From contig CAYJDG010000015.1 in assembly GCA_964368875.1 (NCBI GenBank), forward strand, positions 1-46,051: a DNA stretch of 46,051 bases, read 5' to 3'. Below the pieces are notes generated by a model that saw nothing but the letters and a program-made list of their open reading frames with translations, did no database searches and was not told the DNA's origin. This DNA comes from CAYJDG01 sp964368875 (GTDB taxonomy: Bacteria > Pseudomonadota > Alphaproteobacteria > Micavibrionales > Micavibrionaceae). Both the position numbers and the translations under genes were made by a program. This document shows, in pieces, positions 30,824 through 37,804 of the stretch. Position 1 is the stretch's first letter, and each line of letters opens with the position of its first letter.

Positions 30824-31897
30824 ATGGCTGACGCGCCAACCGCAGACCCCAAAACTGCCGACCTCGGCATGCAACCAGCTCCAATGGAGACGGACGCGAC
30901 GCCTGCGTTCGATCCGGGCGTTGGTGGCGATGAAGCCAACACCCGCATTCTCAACCAGGCAGAAATTGACAGTCTCCTCGGGTTCGATGACGAAGGCGCA
31001 CAGGGTGAAACCTCGGGTGTGATGGCCCTGATCAATTCGGCGCTGGTTAACTACGAACGTCTGCCGATGCTCGATATCGTCTTCGACCGTCTGGTCAGGC
31101 TGATGTCGACCTCTTTGCGCAACCTCACCTCCGATAACGTCGAAGTTTCGCTCGACCAGATTTCCACCGTCCGCTTCGGTGATTATCTCAACTCAATTCC
31201 GCTCCCGGCGATGCTATCGGTCTTCAAGGCTGAAGAGTGGGACAACAATGGCCTCGTGGTTGTGGACTCTGCGCTGATTTATTCTGTCGTCGACGTTCTT
31301 CTCGGTGGCCGTAAAGGGACACCGTCGATCCGCGTCGAAGGCCGCCCGTATACGACGATTGAAACCAAGCTCGTTGAACGGATGCTGAAAGTGACGCTTT
31401 CAGATATGTCGACCGCGTTCGATCCGCTCTCGCCGGTCAGCTTTAAACTTGAAAACATGGAAACCAATCCACGCTTTGCAGCGATTACGCAAAGCGGCAA
31501 CGCCTGTGTTCTCGTGCGTATGCGCGTCGATATGGGTGACCGCGGTGGCCGTTTTGAAATTCTTATCCCTTACGCGACGCTGGAGCCGGTCCGTGAACTG
31601 CTCTTGCAGATGTTCATGGGGGAAAAATTCGGTCGGGACTCGATCTGGGAGACCCACTTGACCAACGAACTCTATCAAACCGAGGTTGCCCTGCAGGCCA
31701 TTCTCGGCGAAAAAACCGTCATGCTGCGGGACATGCTTAATTGGGAAAAAGGCACATTGGTGATGTTCAACACCAAGCCGGACGACACGGTTGAGATGCG
31801 CTGTGGCGATTTCCCAATGTTTATGGGGCCTATGGGCCAAAAAGAAGGCAGTATTGCCGTCCGAATTGACCGTTACATCCCGCCAGAAGAAGAATAG
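30824..31897 (+). CDS. fliM: FliM, flagellar switch protein
   Basis: FliM forms the C-ring wall and receives CheY-P. The 357-residue protein has the CheY-binding N-terminal peptide LNQAEIDSLLGFD (residues 45-57, preceded by an unusually long 44-residue acidic/proline leader). It has the CheC-like middle domain (FDRLVRLMSTSLRNLTSDN, YSVVDVLLGG) and the C-terminal SpoA domain that pairs with FliN. AAAGG precedes the ATG. Confidence 0.96.
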   Translation: MADAPTADPKTADLGMQPAPMETDATPAFDPGVGGDEANTRILNQAEIDSLLGFDDEGAQGETSGVMALINSALVNYERLPMLDIVFDRLVRLMSTSLRNLTSDNVEVSLDQISTVRFGDYLNSIPLPAMLSVFKAEEWDNNGLVVVDSALIYSVVDVLLGGRKGTPSIRVEGRPYTTIETKLVERMLKVTLSDMSTAFDPLSPVSFKLENMETNPRFAAITQSGNACVLVRMRVDMGDRGGRFEILIPYATLEPVRELLLQMFMGEKFGRDSIWETHLTNELYQTEVALQAILGEKTVMLRDMLNWEKGTLVMFNTKPDDTVEMRCGDFPMFMGPMGQKEGSIAVRIDRYIPPEEE

Positions 31898-31934
31898 AAT
31901 ACATAAACCTACTGATTCTTGAGGATTATGCGTT

Positions 31935-32582
31935 ATGCCGGGTCTCGGACTTGCTCTGGATATTATTATTGTCGTTCTGCTCGGAGCGACCATTTTTTAT
32001 GCGATCCGCCTCTCCAAATATCTCGACGCCTTTCGCTCGAACCGCGCGGACATGGAATACCTGATCCGCGAACTCTCCTCCCAGATTACCCGCGCGCAAG
32101 CGGGCGTGACTGCGCTCGATGATGCCGCCAAAGAATCCGGTGAAGAATTACAGACGCTTGTCACCAAGGCGCGGGGCATGGTCGAAGAACTCAGCCTGAT
32201 GACTGAAGCCGGTGACAACCTTGCGGCCCGTCTTGAAAATCTTGCCACGCGCAACCGAACGATGGTCGATGAACTTGGCAGCACCGCAGCCGGGATGGTG
32301 TATCCAAGCTCGCGTCCTGCAGCAACGCCTCCATCATTCGCCGCAGAAAAATATCAGCCCGAGAAAAAAGCCGAGCCGCCGACCTACCGCGATCCGCCGC
32401 TCGCCAATTCGACCTTCTTTGCGATCCGCGATCCTGATTTTGACCGCGAAGAAAAGCCTACTCTTGGGTCCGCGCTGACCCGGTCCGAGCCCGGTTCAGC
32501 GGATTCCGACGACCTTGAAAGTCAGGCGGAACGCGATCTGGCCTCGGCACTCCGTCGCCGCCGTCCGCGCGGCGACGCCTGA
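31935..32582 (+). CDS. DUF6468-like flagellar-cluster membrane protein
   Basis: The 215-residue protein has one N-terminal helix (LGLALDIIIVVLLGATIFYA). A coiled coil then begins RLSKYLDAFRSNRADMEYLI and continues through RELSSQITRAQAGVTAL, followed by a proline-rich and acidic tail ending RRRRPRGDA. This shape matches the small DUF6468-type protein that follows fliM in many alphaproteobacterial flagellar clusters. I recall the family by pattern and position; its function is not known. It begins 37 bases after fliM and is probably cotranscribed. Confidence 0.55.
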   Translation: MPGLGLALDIIIVVLLGATIFYAIRLSKYLDAFRSNRADMEYLIRELSSQITRAQAGVTALDDAAKESGEELQTLVTKARGMVEELSLMTEAGDNLAARLENLATRNRTMVDELGSTAAGMVYPSSRPAATPPSFAAEKYQPEKKAEPPTYRDPPLANSTFFAIRDPDFDREEKPTLGSALTRSEPGSADSDDLESQAERDLASALRRRRPRGDA

Positions 32583-32588
32583 TTTCAG

Positions 32589-32613
32589 GGAACAAAACGC
32601 GCTCTTAGGCGTT
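32589..32613 (+). promoter_or_regulatory. EcfG-type general stress promoter
   Basis: GGAAC (32589-32593), 16 bases, CGTT (32610-32613) is an exact match to the promoter recognised by EcfG, the general stress sigma factor of alphaproteobacteria. It begins 6 bases after the stop of the upstream gene, and transcription would start about 25 bases before the DUF4142 ATG. Confidence 0.6.
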
Positions 32614-32644
32614 GTACTAAGTCACAACCCAAGGAGAGTTTACC

Positions 32645-33163
32645 ATGAAGCTCGTTCGCGCTGCTTTGCCGGTTGCGCTGCTGGTTTTAGGAACCGCTAG
32701 CGCTCAGGCAGGGGATAACCCCGTTAATAAAACCAATGCCTTTATCGAGCAGGCTGCACTAGGCGGTATGTTTGAAATTGAAACATCACGCGTTGCGCTG
32801 GATAAATCGTCCAACCCAGCTGTCCGAGAATTCTCGCAAACCATGATTGATGAGCATACTAAGGCGGACAAAGAATTAAGGGCGGCAGTTGCTGCGGCAA
32901 ATGTCCAGTCTCCGCCTTTGCCGACCGTGCTCGACAAAGCTCATTCTGACATGGTCATCGAGCTTAAGAAGGAAACTGCCGAAGATTTCGACGAAGCCTA
33001 CGTCGATGATCAGGTCGACGCACATGAGAAGGCGATTGTGCTGTTTGAAGATTATGCGAAAGACGGGGACAACCCCGTGCTGAAAAAATTCGCGGCCGAC
33101 ACACTGCCCGCCCTTAAGCAGCATAAAGAGCATGTTGATAAACTCGACAATAAAGTCGACTAG
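32645..33163 (+). CDS. DUF4142 secreted ferritin-like protein
   Basis: The 172-residue protein has a signal peptide (MKLVRAALPVALLVLGTASAQA). The DUF4142 four-helix domain follows: FIEQAALGGMFEIETSRVAL, VREFSQTMIDEHTKADKELR, FDEAYVDDQVDAHEKAIVLF and LKKFAADTLPALKQHKEHVD. Helices carry the family's H-x-x-A and DQVDAHE residues, like ferritin-type folds, though metal binding is not shown. AAGGAG precedes the ATG. The EcfG-type promoter and own terminator mark it as a separate stress-response unit inside the flagellar cluster. Confidence 0.85.
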   Translation: MKLVRAALPVALLVLGTASAQAGDNPVNKTNAFIEQAALGGMFEIETSRVALDKSSNPAVREFSQTMIDEHTKADKELRAAVAAANVQSPPLPTVLDKAHSDMVIELKKETAEDFDEAYVDDQVDAHEKAIVLFEDYAKDGDNPVLKKFAADTLPALKQHKEHVDKLDNKVD

Positions 33164-33186
33164 GTCTGTCTCATAACTAAGATTTC

Positions 33187-33226
33187 AACTACGCAGAAGG
33201 GATGACCTTCTGCGTAGTTTTATGTT
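33187..33226 (+). terminator. Intrinsic terminator after the DUF4142 gene
   Basis: AACTACGCAGAAGG and CCTTCTGCGTAGTT form a perfect 14-bp stem with loop GATGA, followed by TTATGTT. It lies 23 bases beyond the stop codon. Confidence 0.88.
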
Positions 33227-33250
33227 ATCCTTAGGGTGGAGCGAAATCCG

Positions 33251-34066
33251 ATGAAGGATCTATTTTCACTGCTGTACAAACGCCTGCATCTTTTGCCCCT
33301 GCTCGTGGTCGTGGCAGGGATGGCTTTTGTTGTGCGCATTGGAGATGCCGTCATCCAGACCCGCGATCTGACGGGTGCTGCGTACGCGCAGGAAAAAGCG
33401 GACGAGACAAAAGAAGAAGCCGCCGCTCAGGAAGAGCCGAAAAAAGAGGACGCTGCCGCGGAGACTCCTGCAGAAAAAACTGACGAAGCTAAAACCGAGG
33501 AAGCCAAGACTGAGGGCGCGCCAGATAAGCCCGCGGCCCCCCGCGAAAAACCCGGCAAGGTCGATCTGCCCTCAACCGCCGCCCCAGCGTGGACCGATGC
33601 CTCTGATGGCGATATTGATTACTCGACTCTGCGCAAGGAATTATACGAAGACCTTCTGCAACGTCGCCAGCAACTCGATGAAAAGGAAAAAGTTCTCGGT
33701 CAGCGTGAAGCCTTGCTCGAAGCCGGTGAAAAAGAGATCACCCGCAAGTTCAATGAACTGACCGGGCTACGCAATGAAATACAGGAGCTGCTGAAAAAGC
33801 AGTCGAACGAAGAAGATGCGCGTATCGCCAGCCTGGTAAAAATTTACGAAGGCATGAAGCCCAAAGATGCGGCGCGTATTTTCAATACGCTTGATATGGA
33901 CATCATGATCGATGTGGTCAGCAAGATGTCGGAACGGAAATCAGCGCCGATCATTGCCTCAATGGAGGCGGATCGCGCCCGTGCTCTGACGACGCTTCTG
34001 GCTGAGCAAAAGAAACTCCCCGAACTTCCTGATGATGGGGCAGCGCCGCCGGCTGCGGGTCAGTAA
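33251..34066 (+). CDS. MotE-like protein with MgtE-N type C-terminal domain
   Basis: The ATG at 33251 has GGGTGGAG upstream and is preferred to an in-frame GTG at 33236. The 271-residue protein has one N-terminal helix (LHLLPLLVVVAGMAFVVRIG), then a long Glu/Lys/Ala linker and a coiled coil (LYEDLLQRRQQLDEKEKVLG). The C-terminal domain LVKIYEGMKPKDAARIFNTL, DIMIDVVSKMSERKSAPIIA resembles the MgtE N domain. MotE in Sinorhizobium has this architecture and is a periplasmic chaperone for MotC. The gene family position after fliM is usual in alphaproteobacteria; equivalence to MotE is inferred. Confidence 0.7.
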   Translation: MKDLFSLLYKRLHLLPLLVVVAGMAFVVRIGDAVIQTRDLTGAAYAQEKADETKEEAAAQEEPKKEDAAAETPAEKTDEAKTEEAKTEGAPDKPAAPREKPGKVDLPSTAAPAWTDASDGDIDYSTLRKELYEDLLQRRQQLDEKEKVLGQREALLEAGEKEITRKFNELTGLRNEIQELLKKQSNEEDARIASLVKIYEGMKPKDAARIFNTLDMDIMIDVVSKMSERKSAPIIASMEADRARALTTLLAEQKKLPELPDDGAAPPAAGQ

Positions 34067-34076
34067 ATTTAGTGAA

Positions 34077-35909
34077 TTAAATCGTCATGGTTTCCTGCGG
34101 TACAAGCGCAGATTTAGGTTTCGCTTCGGCCAGCTCCTGAGCTGGAGTCTTCACCGTCGGACGAAGCGCTGGTTGAGTGCGTGTCATCGCAGAACTCAGC
34201 ATATCCATTTCCAACATCGACATACTACCGTTGCGCAGAGATGCCATGAAGTTTCTTTCTCCTGATGGGAGAGAAGAAGAGCTCGTAGGTTCTTCCTCTA
34301 CTTCAGGAGCTGAATCTTCTTCTGCGTCGGGTTCTGGATCAGGGTATTTTGCTTTGATCGCTTCAAGTTCGGCCAGTTCTTTACGGGCTTTTTCGACAGC
34401 TACTTCAACGGCTTTTTTCAGCTCAGGGTTTTCCTCATCGCGCAGAACGCGTAGCATATTCTGGTCCGAGAGGTTTTTATATACAGTCCAGTATCTGATA
34501 AAGTCCTTATCGGCCATTTCTGCGACCGCATCAGGTGTGATGCCGAGAGATTTGGCAATGACCTTATTCTCTTCCTGATCGTCCATTTTGCGATATGTTT
34601 TGAATTCAGTTCCGCCAGCCTCATAGGCTTCGATCAAAGCTTTGTAATATTTCCCTGCCGGAATATCTGCTGCTACCTTCGGCGGAATGCCAAGCTGCTT
34701 GCCAACCATTGCATTGGTGAAATCGCTACTTTGTGCTCCGGCCTCAAATTCGATTTCTGCCTGATATATCTTGGAAGCCAAGGCGAGTTCATCCTCAGGT
34801 TCGCTTGGAGGTATAGGGGGCGGGGGCGTTTCGGTGTGAAACATACGATCCACTGCGCCGATATATGCATTTATATAAGCTTTGAGATGTGGGTTATCTG
34901 GAATTCCTGTTCTCATATTCGTTTCAGCTTTAACTGCATCATAGGCAGCCAGAATAGCGTCCTGCTTATCAGGGCCAGCTGCTTTGATCTGCTTGACCTT
35001 CATGTCAAGTTTTTTGCTCATCGCATCATAAATTTCGTCATTCGTCATATCGCGCGGACCCGGGAATTTTCCGGATGCCAAAGAGTCCTCTAGGGCCTTG
35101 GTAAAAGCCCGAGGATTGTCAGTCATCAAGAATTTGGCGTCGCCTTCACGGATCTGCAGGTGGTTGGCGACCGCCGCGACAATGACCTGAGGAAGTAATT
35201 CCGCAGCCTCTAGATGGGCGGCAGTTGGTTGTATGAATTTATTGCCGGTTATGAGGATACCACTTGCGTGCAGGTCATCACCCATAGCAGCTTTAAGCGC
35301 TCGCATATCGATCCAGGCTTGAACGACATCATTGTATCCGCCAGCCCGAAGGCGCTGCATAACTTTAAAATCCGATTCACCTTCGAGACCCATCGTCTTT
35401 AATCTGGCCTGAGGGTCTTCAGCTTTAACAGGTTGCTGATTGCAATGCTCTCCCTCATGCTCTCCAACCAACTCTTCCCAGATTTTGGCCACACCCGGAA
35501 GATCCTTCAGATGAGCGGAGCTATAAAATTTCGAGAGTCTCATTGTTTTGAGTAATTCTTGTCCTGAATACTCATCACCCTTTGGGCGAACAATGATACA
35601 TATGCCTGACGCGCCTGAAGGCATGTAAGCTGAGGCACCTTTATTGCTACTTTCAAAAACGTAAAGCTTTTCACCTAGCGTCATATAGGTGGAGATGCCG
35701 TTGTACTGGCGATCCAATATTGAGGAAATTAGCTGAGCGCGCGCGTGAAAGTCCTTATCTTTCTCGTTTTTTTTGTAGGCCGCGATTTCATTCGGATCGA
35801 TATAGAGAGGCAGCTTACTTGAAGTAGCCTCTACGGCGGCTGCGTAATGGTCATGGCTCCCTGGTTGAGCCTGTTCCCGCTTATGGGTATGGCTGATAAT
35901 ATTCGCCAC
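34077..35909 (-). CDS. Hypothetical protein (610 aa) with an HEGEH motif
   Basis: Not recognised. No signal peptide or membrane helix is visible. Residues 151-155 read HEGEH, which satisfies HExxH, and 23 residues later EGESD (176-180) could give a third ligand; a metallopeptidase is possible but unproven. The remainder is helical, with an acidic Pro/Glu/Ser linker near residues 530-560 (PDPEPDAEEDSAPEVEEEP) and a Met-rich tail. The start is GTG at 35909, whose G is shared with the TAG stop of the lipoprotein gene upstream, so translation is probably coupled. Base composition is more AT-rich than in the flagellar genes around it. Confidence 0.6.
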   Translation of the reverse strand: MANIISHTHKREQAQPGSHDHYAAAVEATSSKLPLYIDPNEIAAYKKNEKDKDFHARAQLISSILDRQYNGISTYMTLGEKLYVFESSNKGASAYMPSGASGICIIVRPKGDEYSGQELLKTMRLSKFYSSAHLKDLPGVAKIWEELVGEHEGEHCNQQPVKAEDPQARLKTMGLEGESDFKVMQRLRAGGYNDVVQAWIDMRALKAAMGDDLHASGILITGNKFIQPTAAHLEAAELLPQVIVAAVANHLQIREGDAKFLMTDNPRAFTKALEDSLASGKFPGPRDMTNDEIYDAMSKKLDMKVKQIKAAGPDKQDAILAAYDAVKAETNMRTGIPDNPHLKAYINAYIGAVDRMFHTETPPPPIPPSEPEDELALASKIYQAEIEFEAGAQSSDFTNAMVGKQLGIPPKVAADIPAGKYYKALIEAYEAGGTEFKTYRKMDDQEENKVIAKSLGITPDAVAEMADKDFIRYWTVYKNLSDQNMLRVLRDEENPELKKAVEVAVEKARKELAELEAIKAKYPDPEPDAEEDSAPEVEEEPTSSSSLPSGERNFMASLRNGSMSMLEMDMLSSAMTRTQPALRPTVKTPAQELAEAKPKSALVPQETMTI

Positions 35910-36133
35910 TATTCAACCGTTGGGTTTGTCGAAAATGGGCCTGTCGGTAGGCATTGTTTTGATCTATTGGGCTTCTCATCCGCTTCCTTGATGTAGCGGC
36001 AGCCTGTTTTTTCATCTGTTACGATTTCAGGAAGGGCATTTTTTTTCTGCGGCGCGGGCTCGGGAACGTTGGCACAGCCGACCGCTGATGCGGCGGCGAG
36101 AAGGAGTGCGCCTAGAGACTTATACCCCGTCAT
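35909..36133 (-). CDS. Small putative lipoprotein (74 aa)
   Basis: The N-terminus (YKSLGALLLAAASAVGC) is a lipoprotein signal with a lipobox A-V-G-C and acylated Cys20. The remaining 54 residues are polar (VPEPAPQKKNALPEIVTDE, then KTGCRYIKEADEK). Two further cysteines could pair. It has no recognised family. Its stop overlaps the GTG of the 610-residue gene by one base, so the two form a small operon. GGAGGG precedes its ATG. Confidence 0.65.
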   Translation of the reverse strand: MTGYKSLGALLLAAASAVGCANVPEPAPQKKNALPEIVTDEKTGCRYIKEADEKPNRSKQCLPTGPFSTNPTVE

Positions 36134-36223
36134 AATGAAACCCTCCGGTAACCTAAATTCTTGATTATCCTCCTATTAAATCATGAGAGGGTTATTTATG
36201 CCTTAAAAAATCGTTACTTAAAG

Positions 36224-36244
36224 GCGGGAATGGCCGATTCCCGC
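36224..36244 (+). promoter_or_regulatory. Leader hairpin upstream of the MotB-like gene
   Basis: GCGGGAAT-GGCCG-ATTCCCGC is a perfect 8-bp stem 28 bases before the ATG at 36273. There is no T-run after it, so it is more likely an mRNA leader structure or protein site than a terminator. Confidence 0.45.
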
Positions 36245-36272
36245 GGTTCCTGAAGTGTGGTAAGCTATAAAA

Positions 36273-36932
36273 ATGACGTTTAAGCCCCCTGAAACCGAAG
36301 ATCACCATGATGCCAACCGATTTAGCGCGCTGCTCAGCACGCTGTCGCTGTTCATTATGCTTTTGGCGTTTTTCATGATGTTGAATGCGTCCTCGAATTT
36401 TGAGGATGACCGGGTCAAGCCTGTCCTGCAAAGCCTGAAGGAAACATTCACCACGCGCGTTTTCCGTGACGATATCGGGCCGAGCCTCAGCCCCAATCCA
36501 GAACTGAGCAGCGGCGAGGGGCACGAAGCCTATGAGTCGCTCAGCTCCTACTTCCGCACCAGTTTTCCCGGCTTCAGCCCGCAGATGATTCCGACGCGTG
36601 GGGTCCTTTATCTTGAATTGCCGACCGACGTCTTTGAAAAGAAATTTTTTGGCTCCGACAAGGCTCTCCAAAAAACCCTGATCGAAAAGATGTGGGCGTA
36701 CCAGCAGTTGCAAATGGAAATCTGGATTAACATGGAACAGGATCCGGGCGTTTCCTCAGGTGCTGCACGAGATGAGCTGCGCACTCGTATCAATAAACTG
36801 TCGGATTGGGCTGCGGAGCTCGAGAAACAGGGTCTACAAAAGGGCACACTGACGATCGGTCTGCAAAAAGGCGATCCAAAGAAAGTGACCGTATTGTTTC
36901 ATAATTATAAACCATATGCGCCAGAGCCATGA
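36273..36932 (+). CDS. MotB-like stator paralogue lacking the channel aspartate
   Basis: The 219-residue protein has a short cytosolic start and a single helix (NRFSALLSTLSLFIMLLAFF, residues 15-34) followed by MMLNASS, the layout of MotB. A periplasmic part follows with strand VLYLELPTDVFEKKFFG, helix KALQKTLIEKMWAY, strand MEIWINME and helix RTRINKLSDWAAELEKQG, which looks like a divergent OmpA-type fold. The helix has no Asp at the position that carries ions in MotB, and the OmpA N-x-x-L-S-x-x-R motif is missing. Its last 4 bases overlap the ATG of the next motB gene (ATGA), so they are made together. Confidence 0.65.
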   Translation: MTFKPPETEDHHDANRFSALLSTLSLFIMLLAFFMMLNASSNFEDDRVKPVLQSLKETFTTRVFRDDIGPSLSPNPELSSGEGHEAYESLSSYFRTSFPGFSPQMIPTRGVLYLELPTDVFEKKFFGSDKALQKTLIEKMWAYQQLQMEIWINMEQDPGVSSGAARDELRTRINKLSDWAAELEKQGLQKGTLTIGLQKGDPKKVTVLFHNYKPYAPEP

Positions 36933-37753
36933 GCGATATACCTGAAGTCATAGATGAGGTGATGGGCGGCTATGCTCCGGCTGCGACGGAAACCTATGCG
37001 CCGAAGCCCGGTTATAAGATCAACTTTGATCCGCCGAAGCAGAAGTTCTCAGCGATCTGGCTGATTTCATTTACGGATCTGATGGGGATCACGCTGACAT
37101 TTTTTGTTCTCCTCTTCACCATGTCCGGTATGTCCAAGAAAGACGCCCCGGTCGGTCAGGAGAGAAACGTAACGCAGGAAGCCAGCAAGTATGCCGGGGC
37201 CTCCGAGAATGCCGGACCGGAAGACGCCATCAGTATCAACAAGGTCGACTTCAATGAATCCTTGAACCTTGGGTATCTGAAATCCGTTTTGGATGAGATG
37301 GCGGCCTCGACTCCGATTTTGCAGAAAGTCCGGATGATCGAGGATGCGCCCAACCAGAGGCTGATCATCACCTTGCCGCATGACCTGCTGTTTGAAAAAG
37401 GGCAGGCCGATCTGACGGCTGACGGGCGTAAGGCCGTACAGGCGATCACGGCAGTTTTGAAGAATATTCCCAACGGCATAGAAATCGTCGGCCATGCCGA
37501 TCCCGTTCAGGCGAGCGCCAAGGGCACGCCGAACTGGGACCTATCCTTGTCCCGCGCGCTGGCTGTGGCTGGGGTGATGGCATCGCAGGGGTATACTCGG
37601 GGACTTCCAGTCAAAGGGTACTCAAGCGGTCTTTATGACAGTTTGCCTGACGACATGCCGCAAGAGCGGCGGGAGGCCCTGTCGCGCCGGGTGGATATTC
37701 TCATCAATTCCCACGATGGCACCGCCCAGCAAAGGTTCGGGATAGGTCCATAA
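36929..37753 (+). CDS. motB: MotB, stator protein with OmpA domain
   Basis: MotB anchors the stator to peptidoglycan and carries the ion-binding Asp. The 274-residue protein has helix IWLISFTDLMGITLTFFVLL, where Asp50 sits in the position of MotB Asp32. The periplasmic OmpA domain (LPHDLLFEKGQADLTADGRK, IEIVGHADP, NWDLSLSRALAVAGVM, LSRRVDILI) includes the peptidoglycan-binding residues. Close likeness to PomB leaves the coupling ion (H+ or Na+) open. Translation is coupled to the gene before it. Confidence 0.93.
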   Translation: MSDIPEVIDEVMGGYAPAATETYAPKPGYKINFDPPKQKFSAIWLISFTDLMGITLTFFVLLFTMSGMSKKDAPVGQERNVTQEASKYAGASENAGPEDAISINKVDFNESLNLGYLKSVLDEMAASTPILQKVRMIEDAPNQRLIITLPHDLLFEKGQADLTADGRKAVQAITAVLKNIPNGIEIVGHADPVQASAKGTPNWDLSLSRALAVAGVMASQGYTRGLPVKGYSSGLYDSLPDDMPQERREALSRRVDILINSHDGTAQQRFGIGP

Positions 37754-37804
37754 CCACCCCTCTGGCGGGTTGCCCGGTGCGGGCGGCTGTGGCACCCTCA
37801 GGTC

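Noticed and set aside
36224..36244. Hairpin upstream of the MotB-like gene as a terminator
   Set aside because: No T-run follows and no gene ends before it on the plus strand; kept only as a leader structure.
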